From Acinetobacter pittii ATCC 19004 = CIP 70.29 (lineage in GTDB: Bacteria > Pseudomonadota > Gammaproteobacteria > Pseudomonadales > Moraxellaceae), in assembly GCF_000369045.1 (NCBI RefSeq), contig NZ_KB849789.1, positions 246,586 to 310,585 of the forward strand: 64,000 nucleotides of DNA, in the 5' to 3' direction. Shown here one piece after another: positions 17,606-25,183 of this stretch (within the stretch, counting starts at the first letter, position 1; each line of letters starts with the position of its first letter). The position numbers and the translations under genes are program-made. The notes under the pieces were generated by a model that was given only the letters and a program-made list of their open reading frames with translations, did no database searches and had not been told where the DNA came from.

Positions 17606-19708
17606 ATGAACTATTGGCACATACAACTACACCCAGACTCAAGATTAGACGTTGATACGCTAAAAGCTATACTTATGAAAAAACAAGTTATAGGTATGGG
17701 TGAATATTGGCAAGACAAAAAAGGAAATTCAGTAATTGATCCTAAGCTTTTCAAAAATGATATGAAAATTGACGATGTTGTGATGGTTCGTGATGGAAGT
17801 ACGCCAGTAGCATTAGTAAAAGTAAAGGGTGATGCTTATATAGAGCAGAATACAGACGATGAATTTGATTGGTTCAAACTTAGAAGACAAATTGAAATTC
17901 TTGGTTTTTACGAAGAAGATGAGAAAAATCTTCTTTATCAGATTTTAACAGCTTATGGTAAAAGTCATATACAAGCGCCAGGCACTTTAACCTGTTGTAA
18001 CGGGTCTAATGCTACAAATAATTTTATTGTAAAGTGGTATAAGTTAAGGACTTATAAGAGACTAATGGAAAATATAAAACTGTCAGAAGAGCGACAAACT
18101 CACATCAAAGTACTTTGGAACAAATTTAAAAATGAAACAAAAGAGGAAGAAAAAAAATTTAATAAGGACGAAGTTGAGAAATTAATTTCTGAATGGAAAT
18201 TATATAAGCATAAAATTTTAAATGACACATTGAGTTTGGATGACTACACAAACATTTTAGGAAGTTCCACAGCAATAATGCCCGGCGGATATTTATGTAA
18301 CTTTTTAGAACGAACCACGAGAATTGTTTTAGGTTCTTCAAAGCCTGGTACAGCATTCAATTTTGAAGTGAAATTGAATGATGACAATTCTACTTATCAT
18401 ATCAAAAGTGTAAACAAGTCAAATGCTACTCGACAAGACGCGGAACTTTATTTTAATGAAAAAATAAAAGGTTTACTGAAAAGTATTGTCTCAAAAACTG
18501 ATCCGTTAGAAAAAATATATTTGATTGAAAATTCAAATTACAGTGCCAAGCAAGTTTTAATGAAACTAGCTGTATTGGATAATTTATCGGACTTTCTCTA
18601 TATCTACTCTACACAATGGTTAGAAGAACTATATAACGAGTTTATTGATAGTGATGCTGAAGAAATCTTTAGAAAAAACCATCAAGTTTGTCTTGTAGCA
18701 AAGAAACTTTTAGACGTAAATGAACAAGACAAAAACGAACTTGTTTTGCTTTCACGTTTCTTATGGCGTTTTGTAAATTCCAAATCGATTGCAGACACAA
18801 ACAATCCTAATGTTATTCTTTATGGGCCGCCAGGAACAGGTAAAACATTTTCTGTAAAAAGTAGTTTAGATTTTGTTTGTCAAGGTGATACTTCAAGATA
18901 TGAGGTTTTACAATTCCATCCATCATTTACTTACGAAGATTTTATCGAAGGTATTAAACCAAAAGGCGTTTCAAAAGATGGAAATATTCGCTTTGAGTTA
19001 GTAAATGGTATTTTTAAAAACTTTTGTATCAAAGCGAAAAAACACCCTGAAAAGGATTTTTATTTCGTCGTGGACGAAATAAACCGAGCAAATCTTTCAA
19101 TGGTTTTTGGCGAAACTTTATCGCTATTGGAAAAAGATTACCGACAAGATACTGAAAATAAAAACCTGATTCGAACACAATATTCTGCGCTAATTGAAGA
19201 TTTGATCAAAGAGGACAATAAATTTAAAGATTTAGCTTATGAAATTCACAACAATGAAGTGAAGTTTGGAGTTCCTAAGAATGTATTTTTTATTGGAATG
19301 ATGAATGATGTGGATAAAAGTATTGATGCTTTTGATTTAGCACTCCGTAGACGTTTTAAATGGATAAGAAAAGATTGTGATTACGAAGTAATTGAAGAGG
19401 AGACACGTTTCAAAGGAAAAGATCAGTTCAATAATATTGGACTGTATGTCAAAGCCTGCGAAAAATTGAATGACTATATTTCTAAAGACTTAGGTTTGGG
19501 AAAATCATATGAATTTGGTCATTCATTTTTTATGAAGATTAGCGATATTGCTAAGCGTAAAGATATTACAAATAACAATATTGAAATTTTATTTAACTTG
19601 TATTTGCGACCAACATTGAAAGAATATCTAAGAGCCGTATTTGTGGAAAGCGAATTGGAAAGTAGGTTAGATGAAGCGTTGAATAAGTTCAAAGAAACAA
19701 TAAAATGA
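17606..19708 (+). CDS. mcrB: McrB-like AAA+ GTPase of a modification-dependent restriction system
   Basis: Motor subunit of an McrBC-type enzyme that cleaves DNA carrying modified cytosines. The C-terminal AAA+ module has Walker A YGPPGTGKTF at about 409-418, Walker B FVVDEINRAN near 489, the McrB sensor GMMNDVDKS near 565 and the arginine-finger stretch LALRRRFKW near 580. The N-terminal ~110 residues (MNYWHIQLHPDS, GMGEYW, DVVMVRDGSTPVALVKV) look like a PUA/EVE-type modified-base reader, unlike the N-domain of E. coli McrB. This reader assignment is inference. At 700 aa it is larger than E. coli McrB (about 460). It overlaps mcrC by four bases (ATGA), implying translational coupling. Low GC and the position after ssrA suggest transfer. 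Confidence 0.88.
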   Translation: MNYWHIQLHPDSRLDVDTLKAILMKKQVIGMGEYWQDKKGNSVIDPKLFKNDMKIDDVVMVRDGSTPVALVKVKGDAYIEQNTDDEFDWFKLRRQIEILGFYEEDEKNLLYQILTAYGKSHIQAPGTLTCCNGSNATNNFIVKWYKLRTYKRLMENIKLSEERQTHIKVLWNKFKNETKEEEKKFNKDEVEKLISEWKLYKHKILNDTLSLDDYTNILGSSTAIMPGGYLCNFLERTTRIVLGSSKPGTAFNFEVKLNDDNSTYHIKSVNKSNATRQDAELYFNEKIKGLLKSIVSKTDPLEKIYLIENSNYSAKQVLMKLAVLDNLSDFLYIYSTQWLEELYNEFIDSDAEEIFRKNHQVCLVAKKLLDVNEQDKNELVLLSRFLWRFVNSKSIADTNNPNVILYGPPGTGKTFSVKSSLDFVCQGDTSRYEVLQFHPSFTYEDFIEGIKPKGVSKDGNIRFELVNGIFKNFCIKAKKHPEKDFYFVVDEINRANLSMVFGETLSLLEKDYRQDTENKNLIRTQYSALIEDLIKEDNKFKDLAYEIHNNEVKFGVPKNVFFIGMMNDVDKSIDAFDLALRRRFKWIRKDCDYEVIEEETRFKGKDQFNNIGLYVKACEKLNDYISKDLGLGKSYEFGHSFFMKISDIAKRKDITNNNIEILFNLYLRPTLKEYLRAVFVESELESRLDEALNKFKETIK

Positions 19709-21105
19709 AAATTAGTATTCCAGTCAATCATAATTTTTACGAAGAAGCCCCAATTTCAAACTTAGGTAAAGCTTTCGGAGTAAAACAGTCAAGCGTAAAA
19801 AACTTGCAAGAAATATTTTCGTCTGTTTATGAATTAAAACTTGGTGCAGAACAACTAAAACAGATCAAAGTATTTCATTTCAAAAGCAAACGTATTTTTG
19901 AGCAAGATGAAGAACGTCTAATTTTAAAATTATATTCAAAAGAAAAAGAAAAAGAAAAAAAATACTTTATTCAAACTGGTGTATATGCTGGAGTGCTTTT
20001 TTACAAAGGTTGTAAAATTAATATTACAACAAAATATGGCGACACTTTTCTAAAACGTATGCTTAACTTCGTAAATGATATTTACGTTGACAATGAGCCA
20101 ATACAAGCAAAGACAGATGAAACCGAAAATCAGTTCTTGTTTATTATTGCTCATTTATTTATTCAGTCATTAGAAAAAGCGGTGGTTTTAGGTTTGCCAC
20201 AACAATACCAAAAACAGCAAGAGCGAAGTCAAAAAGTAAGAGGAAGTATAAATTTTAATGATTACTTAAAAAGAGATATTCCATTTCAAGGAAAACTAAC
20301 AACAACTTTCAGGGAACGAATGTATATTCAAGAAATCATTGATGTTTTATATTTGGCATTAAAGAAATTAGAAAGTGTTTTCGGCAAAGAAATTCACAGC
20401 CGTTTGCTTGGTTTAAGTCAATTTTTAAAACAACAATATTCTGGTCGTTTTGCGAGTTACGAAACAATACAAAGAGCCAAAACATACCAAACTATAAACA
20501 ATCCAATGTATCGTGGTTTCAAAAAAGTTTTGGAGTATGCAGAAATAATTTTATTGAACAAAGACCTAATACCCGATAATGATAAGAAAAGTTTAGAGAC
20601 AATAGGTTATTTGTTTGATATTGCAGAATTATATGAAATTTATCTTGAAAAACTTTTGAGTAGAAACTTTCCTGAATGGTCGGTAAGTGGACAAGTTGAT
20701 ATTCCAATTTACAAACAGCAATTTTATCGTAGATCAATATTTCCAGACTTAATAATGAAACATAAGGAAACAGGCAAAATTATTGTTTTTGACGCAAAAT
20801 TTAAGAAAATGGAAATGCAAAATAATGACATTGATAGGTCAGATTTACACCAAATACATTCTTACTCGGGTTATTACCAAAATAACTTAATAGCAAGTGG
20901 TTTGATCTATCCATTATCAAAACAATTAGACGTTGAGAAGTCTTACTCTGAGACTTTATACGGTAACAATAATAATGATGTGTTATTTATAATAGATGGA
21001 ATTTATGTTCATGAGACCCAAACAATGGATGATCTAATTGAAAGTGAAGATATATTTGTAAAACGAATAGCAGATTTGATAGGCAAAAAAGACATAACTA
21101 TTTAA
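19705..21105 (+). CDS. mcrC: McrC-like nuclease subunit
   Basis: Partner of the upstream McrB-like protein. McrC proteins stimulate McrB GTP hydrolysis and carry the PD-(D/E)xK endonuclease. Here the N-terminal half (about 1-150) holds the McrB-interacting beta-rich region. The nuclease core shows FPDLIM near residue 346 and VFDAKFKK with Asp-Ala-Lys at about 363-365, a complete PD...DxK set, so the active site looks intact. At 466 aa it is longer than E. coli McrC (348). The coding ends converge with a small lipoprotein gene, overlapping it by 8 bases. Codon usage is AT-rich like mcrB. Confidence 0.88.
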   Translation: MKISIPVNHNFYEEAPISNLGKAFGVKQSSVKNLQEIFSSVYELKLGAEQLKQIKVFHFKSKRIFEQDEERLILKLYSKEKEKEKKYFIQTGVYAGVLFYKGCKINITTKYGDTFLKRMLNFVNDIYVDNEPIQAKTDETENQFLFIIAHLFIQSLEKAVVLGLPQQYQKQQERSQKVRGSINFNDYLKRDIPFQGKLTTTFRERMYIQEIIDVLYLALKKLESVFGKEIHSRLLGLSQFLKQQYSGRFASYETIQRAKTYQTINNPMYRGFKKVLEYAEIILLNKDLIPDNDKKSLETIGYLFDIAELYEIYLEKLLSRNFPEWSVSGQVDIPIYKQQFYRRSIFPDLIMKHKETGKIIVFDAKFKKMEMQNNDIDRSDLHQIHSYSGYYQNNLIASGLIYPLSKQLDVEKSYSETLYGNNNNDVLFIIDGIYVHETQTMDDLIESEDIFVKRIADLIGKKDITI

Positions 21106-21304
21106 CAAAAGTAACATCCCTATTTCTTTCTTGAAGAGCGTATTTAGAAACTCGGTAATTTGTAGTTATTATACTGACTGCGGCACGCCCTGCATTAATT
21201 AAAGCTTCTCTATCGCTATTTATCTGGGAATTTGCACAACCATTCATAAAAAGCATAAACAGAAGAGCACAGATAAATTTAACATAAGTTCTGCTTACTA
21301 ACAT
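21098..21304 (-). CDS. Small putative lipoprotein (68 aa)
   Basis: Unrecognised 68-aa protein. It begins MLVSRTYVKFICALLFMLF and continues to a lipobox-like MNGC followed by ANSQINS, so it should be lipid-anchored with only about 45 mature residues. It is the last member of a minus-strand group whose other two lipoproteins lie upstream (21,417-22,559). A transcription break is possible at the hairpin near 21,390. The 3' end overlaps mcrC by 8 bases. It might be a truncated relative of its neighbours, but no shared motif is visible. Function unknown. Confidence 0.55.
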   Translation of the reverse strand: MLVSRTYVKFICALLFMLFMNGCANSQINSDREALINAGRAAVSIITTNYRVSKYALQERNRDVTFVK

Positions 21305-21382
21305 TGTGTGGATCTCCGAGGAATTCTCTGAGTTGTTTTTATTATTTGAATCAGTTGGGGTAATTTACGTTAACTCACTTTA

Positions 21383-21411
21383 GAAAAAGCCTTCAACATT
21401 CAGGGCCTTTC
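21383..21411 (-). terminator. Possible weak terminator after the 175-aa lipoprotein gene
   Basis: On the minus strand AAAGGCC, a 12-nt loop, then GGCTTTTT, just past the stop at 21417. The stem has a bulge, so support is moderate. Confidence 0.4.
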
Positions 21412-21416
21412 CTCGC

Positions 21417-21944
21417 TTAGATTAATTTTTTACATTCAATATCATTTAACGGTGAATCAGTTTTCATGATGATTTTTTCAATTTTGGGTTGAAGTATCAA
21501 AGCCTCTTTTGAAAGTTCTTTAGCTTTAGCTGATATCCCACTTCCGCTTTTTTCTTTAAGTTTTATATATTTTTCAATGTATTTATTACTTACACATAAT
21601 GAATCTAAAGCATCAATTGACATCTTACTTTTTTGACCCGAAGCCATTAAATCTAGATCATCATTAAGCTGTATGTCTAAAGAATCGTAAGTTGTATTGA
21701 TTGCATACATTAAAAAAGTGGCATAACTTAGCAACTGATCATTAGTTTCATTTACCTTGTTAGCTTCATTGTATGCTGCTTTATATAAAAACTTTGTGTA
21801 GTAAAGCTGGTTAAATTGGGCATAGAGTGATGCTTCATATGCTTGGGTTATGTCAGCTTCAGTAATTCCATGTTTTTGAGGGCGGACTTGGCTACATGCT
21901 ACCGTTAAAAGAGACAATAAAATAATACAAAGTTTAGATTTCAC
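21417..21944 (-). CDS. Putative lipoprotein, candidate T6SS immunity protein (175 aa)
   Basis: Starts MKSKLCIILLSLLTVACSQ, a clear type II signal peptide with lipobox LTVAC. The mature part is mostly alpha-helical and has two cysteines after the lipobox, in ALDSLC and near the C-terminus in DIECKKL. The neighbouring 162-aa lipoprotein has the same spacing pattern (LNDVC and C-terminal KVCK), so the two may be distant paralogs with one disulfide each. It lies in the orphan PAAR module, where periplasmic lipoproteins commonly neutralise a cell-wall or membrane effector. That role is inferred from context and no family is recognised. A hairpin at 22,020 suggests transcription separate from the upstream genes. 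Confidence 0.7.
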   Translation of the reverse strand: MKSKLCIILLSLLTVACSQVRPQKHGITEADITQAYEASLYAQFNQLYYTKFLYKAAYNEANKVNETNDQLLSYATFLMYAINTTYDSLDIQLNDDLDLMASGQKSKMSIDALDSLCVSNKYIEKYIKLKEKSGSGISAKAKELSKEALILQPKIEKIIMKTDSPLNDIECKKLI

Positions 21945-22019
21945 AATTAATTAACCATTTCTTATTCAGGCAGGGAATAACTAGATTTAGCTATAACTAA
22001 TTTATAAAATTAGCTATTA

Positions 22020-22043
22020 AAAGCTCCTTTTAATTGGAGCTTT
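22020..22043 (-). terminator. Intrinsic terminator after the 162-aa lipoprotein gene
   Basis: AAAGCTCC, an 8-nt loop, then GGAGCTTTT on the minus strand, 28 bases past the stop at 22071. Confidence 0.7.
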
Positions 22044-22070
22044 ATATAGTAATATTTAATTAATTTTCAA

Positions 22071-22559
22071 CTATTTACAAACTTTCTGAAAAGTTGCTAG
22101 AGATTTGTCTTTGCTATCTCTTAACTTGATAATTTCATTTCTTGCTTCGTATAGTTGTTTAACACTTTTCTTGGTATCTTCGGTAATATTAGCTTTATAT
22201 CGCTCATCCATATTATTTATATAGTTTTGCATGTAGACGGTCAGCCAACAGACATCGTTGAGGTCGGTATAATCAAACTTGTTCTTATCTAAGCCAGTTA
22301 ACCAATTACCATATTCATCATTCAGTAGACTTTGTGCAGTTCTTACCTTTACAAAAGTATTTTTGAAAATAATCTCTTTTAGAGCTGGCTCTTGTTTTAC
22401 GTCTTTATTGGCTTCCAAAATCAACTTTCTATTATCAGTAACGTAATTCTTGAAGTCCTTTTGAATAAATGTATCTACATCCTCTTTTTCAGATGCTTTA
22501 CATCCATTGAAGCCAACCAAAAGAAGCGGTGCTAAAAATATTAATATCGTTTTCTTCAT
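22071..22559 (-). CDS. Putative lipoprotein, candidate immunity partner (162 aa)
   Basis: Begins MKKTILIFLAPLLLVGFNGC, a type II signal peptide; the mature protein should start at the Cys before KASEKED. The rest is a charged helical domain with Cys residues in DLNDVC and at the C-terminal KVCK. Its start lies only 14 bases downstream of the 202-aa protein gene, and that gene is 9 bases after the PAAR gene, so the three form one operon. Position and localisation fit an immunity protein against a periplasm-acting effector. This is inference, as no sequence family is recognised. Confidence 0.7.
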   Translation of the reverse strand: MKKTILIFLAPLLLVGFNGCKASEKEDVDTFIQKDFKNYVTDNRKLILEANKDVKQEPALKEIIFKNTFVKVRTAQSLLNDEYGNWLTGLDKNKFDYTDLNDVCWLTVYMQNYINNMDERYKANITEDTKKSVKQLYEARNEIIKLRDSKDKSLATFQKVCK

Positions 22560-22573
22560 ATTATTACTCGTGA

Positions 22574-23182
22574 CTAGAAACTACTAAGTGGCGGTGTATA
22601 TTGATATTGTCGTATAAACTGCGATACGGTAGCACTATCATAAGGACGACCAAATACTTTCTTATACATATTCTCATTAATTAGATATGGTCCATTATTC
22701 TCATGGATGGCAATAGCATTCCCCGCTAAAACAGGCTTGTTTGCATTGGAAAGGGCAAGATCAATAACTTCACCAAAGTTTTTCTTAGCAATTGCCATAC
22801 GTGCTGTAAAAGAATCTTTAGTAAGTTCTCTAATAAAAGTTGAGCCTTCATTTAAGGAATGCTTTTGAGCATACATCGTAAACTTAAGATACATCATTGT
22901 ATGAAAAGAATATCTTTCTAAAACTGATTCACTAAACTGACGTAAATCATACTCAAGCCCAAAACGAATTGCTAAATCGTGTTCAAAAGGTATTCTGTTT
23001 TTAACACCATCCCATTGACCTTGATCCATCATAAAGGTGTAAGGCACTGTAGTGTGATAATTAAGAATTTTAACAATGCTATTGCATAATAATGGATCTA
23101 ATAATTCATCTGCATGACAGACTTTAACTTCATTATCTAAAGATGGAATTAATGTTGGTGAGAAAACTCTATCTTGTGCCAT
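22574..23182 (-). CDS. Unrecognised 202-aa protein beside PAAR, candidate T6SS effector
   Basis: Soluble-looking protein with no signal peptide, MAQDRVFSPTLIPSLDN at the start and YQYTPPLSSF at the end. It contains conserved-looking patches GQWDGVKNRIPFEHDLAIRF and ERYSFHTMMYLKFTMYAQKH, but no known catalytic motif that I can name. It lies 9 bases downstream of the PAAR gene and 14 bases upstream of a lipoprotein gene. In T6SS loci such a slot is typically an effector carried by PAAR, with the lipoprotein as its antidote. An alternative is an adaptor or chaperone. No relation to DUF4123, Tle or amidase families was seen. Confidence 0.65.
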   Translation of the reverse strand: MAQDRVFSPTLIPSLDNEVKVCHADELLDPLLCNSIVKILNYHTTVPYTFMMDQGQWDGVKNRIPFEHDLAIRFGLEYDLRQFSESVLERYSFHTMMYLKFTMYAQKHSLNEGSTFIRELTKDSFTARMAIAKKNFGEVIDLALSNANKPVLAGNAIAIHENNGPYLINENMYKKVFGRPYDSATVSQFIRQYQYTPPLSSF

Positions 23183-23191
23183 TTTAAATCC

Positions 23192-23737
23192 TTACAGTGG
23201 AGGTAACGGTTTAGAAGCATCAATGGTCTGAAACTCTACTTCATCTGGTGAGTCAGCATTGATGACATGGGTTTTACCTTCTTTATCCGTCCAACCGGTT
23301 TCTACTTTTCCATCCTTCTTGTAAATAATTGAATAGGGAATTTCACTAAAAACTTTTTGGGTCTTTTCATCCTTTAATTGGAACTGAATACCATATTCTT
23401 TAGATTTGTCTTCCACAAAGCTATCTTGAGTTTGAGCTTTACTCGCTGGCGAACTTTGAACAGAACCACCGCCATTGTCTTGAACTACTAAGTTTTGTTG
23501 AGGTAGTAATTTACAGCCACAGGAAAGAGAGTCGTTAACACGGGCAGCAGCTTTACCAAAGATTTGCATATATGGGTCGCCAGACACAATGGTTGCAACA
23601 ACTTTATGAGTGGGGCAGGTAGCTTTGTCACCGACACAAGCAACGGGAATCCCGTCGACTAGGAACATACTGTTCCCTGAAATTACTTGACCACCGCCAC
23701 TAGTGGGGCAGCCTATTGTTATATATGGTGTTGCCAA
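23192..23737 (-). CDS. PAAR-domain T6SS spike-tip protein with C-terminal extension
   Basis: PAAR proteins sharpen the VgrG spike of the type VI secretion system and carry effectors. Residues 1-95 form the PAAR domain: IGCPTSGGGQVISGNS, VDGIPVACVGDKATCPTH and AARVNDSLSCGCKL, with the His/Cys residues that bind the tip zinc. A Gly/Ser/Ala-rich linker (about 96-115) leads to a small beta-rich extension (IQFQLKDEKTQKVFSEIPYS, GWTDKEGKTH). That extension resembles carboxypeptidase-regulatory or transthyretin-like folds often found in cargo-linking tails. There is no vgrG nearby on this strand; the nearest is at 32,377. It leads an operon with a 202-aa candidate effector. Confidence 0.88.
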   Translation of the reverse strand: MATPYITIGCPTSGGGQVISGNSMFLVDGIPVACVGDKATCPTHKVVATIVSGDPYMQIFGKAAARVNDSLSCGCKLLPQQNLVVQDNGGGSVQSSPASKAQTQDSFVEDKSKEYGIQFQLKDEKTQKVFSEIPYSIIYKKDGKVETGWTDKEGKTHVINADSPDEVEFQTIDASKPLPPL

Positions 23738-23931
23738 ACTTATTCCTTCTTATCTTTATGAAGTGCCAAAATCATACCAAAGAGGGGGTAGACAATACTG
23801 TATAGTTTTATTGTTTAGTAGAGTTAACTTATTTCTCAAGGCCCCCGTGCCACAACAGAACTTTAATTTTTTGCGCTGATTTAAAGTTATCCACCATTGC
23901 GACACAGAGATAAGGGAGCTAAGCCAAACGC

Positions 23932-24216
23932 TTAGCCCATGTCTTCTTTATCGCACCGCCGCATTACACTAAAAAATGTAGGAGCAAAGTCCTGTGGGAG
24001 AGCAGGACTTTGCAAACTGACATGTTCTAGACGTTGCATGAGCTTAGGTGAATACACTTGTTCAAGCCGTTGGTAAATACAGTCGCAACTGGCTTGGGTG
24101 TGCCCACCCGACAGGCAAATTTTTTCAAAATCCTGCTGTGTGTGAAGGTCACAACCTGAAACGCTGTAATCGCCGATCATAAGGCCTAACACCAAAATAG
24201 TTTTATAAAATTTCAT
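23932..24216 (-). CDS. Small exported Cys-rich protein, paralog of the one at 31,689
   Basis: 94 aa. The N-terminus MKFYKTILVLGLMIGDYSVSGC is a signal peptide that could end in a lipobox. The mature domain contains a Cys pattern C-x(6)-H-x(4)-C-x-C-x-Y and a conserved segment YSPKLMQRLEHVSLQSPALP, ending with a further Cys. The 31,689 gene shares GH..A.C.CIY.RLE..YSPKLM and LSLQSP..P.DF, so they are clear paralogs. Each lies immediately beside a T6SS tip gene (PAAR here, vgrG there). No named family is recognised; cysteine content and export suggest disulfide-bonded periplasmic or outer-membrane lipoproteins. Confidence 0.7.
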   Translation of the reverse strand: MKFYKTILVLGLMIGDYSVSGCDLHTQQDFEKICLSGGHTQASCDCIYQRLEQVYSPKLMQRLEHVSLQSPALPQDFAPTFFSVMRRCDKEDMG

Positions 24217-24474
24217 ATTATTCTCGTAATGATTGGGGATATATCAATGAGAAAAAATAAACCGCTATATTTTAAGTTTTAAAATCATTTTTAGAGGCAA
24301 TAGTTAACCCGCCTATAAAAGCAATAAAATAAAATGACTTAAATTTTAAAATAAAAATAATTTATAAATTTGAAAATTTAGATAATAGAAAACCAAAATT
24401 TTAAATAAATAAAAAGTTTATAAGGGAGAGGGGATTAATCTAAAAAAGGTCATGGTTAACTCCTTAAAATTTAT
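24217..24474. other. AT-rich gene-free stretch
   Basis: Very AT-rich, without a gene or a clear hairpin. It leads into the structured element below. Confidence 0.5.
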
Positions 24475-24480
24475 GGAGCT

Positions 24481-24519
24481 CTACCACCAAAAATCACCGT
24501 CAATTGATTATGGTGGTAG
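24481..24519. repeat. Hairpin CTACCACCA / TGGTGGTAG
   Basis: Perfect 9-bp inverted repeat whose loop holds an additional AATCA/TGATT stem. It stands directly in front of the large palindromic element and may be its first stem. Confidence 0.65.
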
Positions 24520-24531
24520 AACGAGAAGGGG

Positions 24532-24672
24532 TTGACAGACTGGGTATACACCAGCACGCGCAAGCGCGTCCCCCTCCCGTCCTACCGCAACGGTAAGGGG
24601 GAGGTGCAGGTTGCGCACAAGTCTGATACTCAGGAAGTATAAACCTGATACGCTGTATACTCGGTCTGTCAA
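24532..24672. repeat. Structured 141-bp palindromic element (MITE-like or ncRNA)
   Basis: Its ends are a 19-bp inverted repeat with two mismatches (TTGACAGACTGGGTATACA at 24532-24550 and its partner at 24654-24672). Between them are several nested hairpins: ACGCG/CGCGT near 24556-24569, CCTCCC with GGGAGG enclosing TACCG-CAA-CGGTA near 24575-24605, GTGC/GCAC near 24604-24618, and ATACT/AGTAT near 24626-24640. It is far more GC-rich than its surroundings. It could be a palindromic miniature element with terminal inverted repeats, or a structured sRNA. I could not identify the family. Confidence 0.7.
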
Positions 24673-24860
24673 AACCGACTGGCAATGTAGGCCAGCAAGA
24701 CCATAATAATCATAAGTTTTTAACAGGTCAATTCAATTTAAATAAAATATTATAAAAAATTAAAATATAAATTTATATTTTAATTAAACTCAAAAGTTTA
24801 GCGATTTAAATCGGTGAATTAATAAATATAATAAAGTTAAACTAAACGTTTAGCATGCTC

Positions 24861-24950
24861 TTAAAATGTATAACGGTAATTAATAAATACACGGTGCTGG
24901 TCCCAATCTTTCCGAGACATGCCATTTATTTTTTCACCTAGGTTTGCATT
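24861..24950 (-). pseudogene. Detached 3' end of an OprD-type porin gene
   Basis: These 90 bases match the last 30 codons of the intact porin at 26,671-28,017 with 5 mismatches. They translate to the same C-terminus, ending RVFINYRYTF and a stop. Weaker similarity continues about 20 bases into the downstream flank and stops abruptly near 24,956 on the coding side. It is a porin gene fragment, not a gene in its own right. Between it and the intact porin lies the HsdM/HsdR relic. It could be the original porin end displaced by an insertion, or the remains of a tandem duplicate. Confidence 0.85.
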
Positions 24951-24956
24951 TAGAAA

Positions 24957-25183
24957 AAAATTCAAATCAAAAATAAAAGTTTAAAAAATCTTGATTGAAA
25001 ACTTGTAGGCATCTGTAGTAGTTTGCTTAATTTCTCCTCTAATTCGAGCTATTGAAATATAGCTGTAAAAATAAGCAAAAGATTGTTAGGAACGACATGT
25101 ATTGCCGCTGAATGTATATGGCTATAGCATTTCAAAAGTATTTCTAACACAATACGCATCGAAGAAATTTGAGGTTCAACATT
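24957..25183. other. AT-rich leader of the HsdM/HsdR relic
   Basis: No gene. It probably carries the promoter of the former type I restriction locus. A GAGG motif lies 9 bases before the GTG at 25184. Confidence 0.45.

Noticed and set aside
24532..24672. Calling the structured element a CRISPR array or an insertion sequence
   Set aside because: There are no regularly spaced direct repeats, no transposase and no clear target-site duplication; only inverted repeats are present.
24500..24685. A 61-codon minus-strand frame across the palindromic element
   Set aside because: Its composition is dictated by the inverted repeats (Pro/Arg/Cys-rich) and there is no plausible start signal.
17151..25000. 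A second copy of the ssrA 3' end as an attR site
   Set aside because: I scanned for the GCGGGTTCAACTCCCGC and CATCTCCACC words after the gene and found none in this window.
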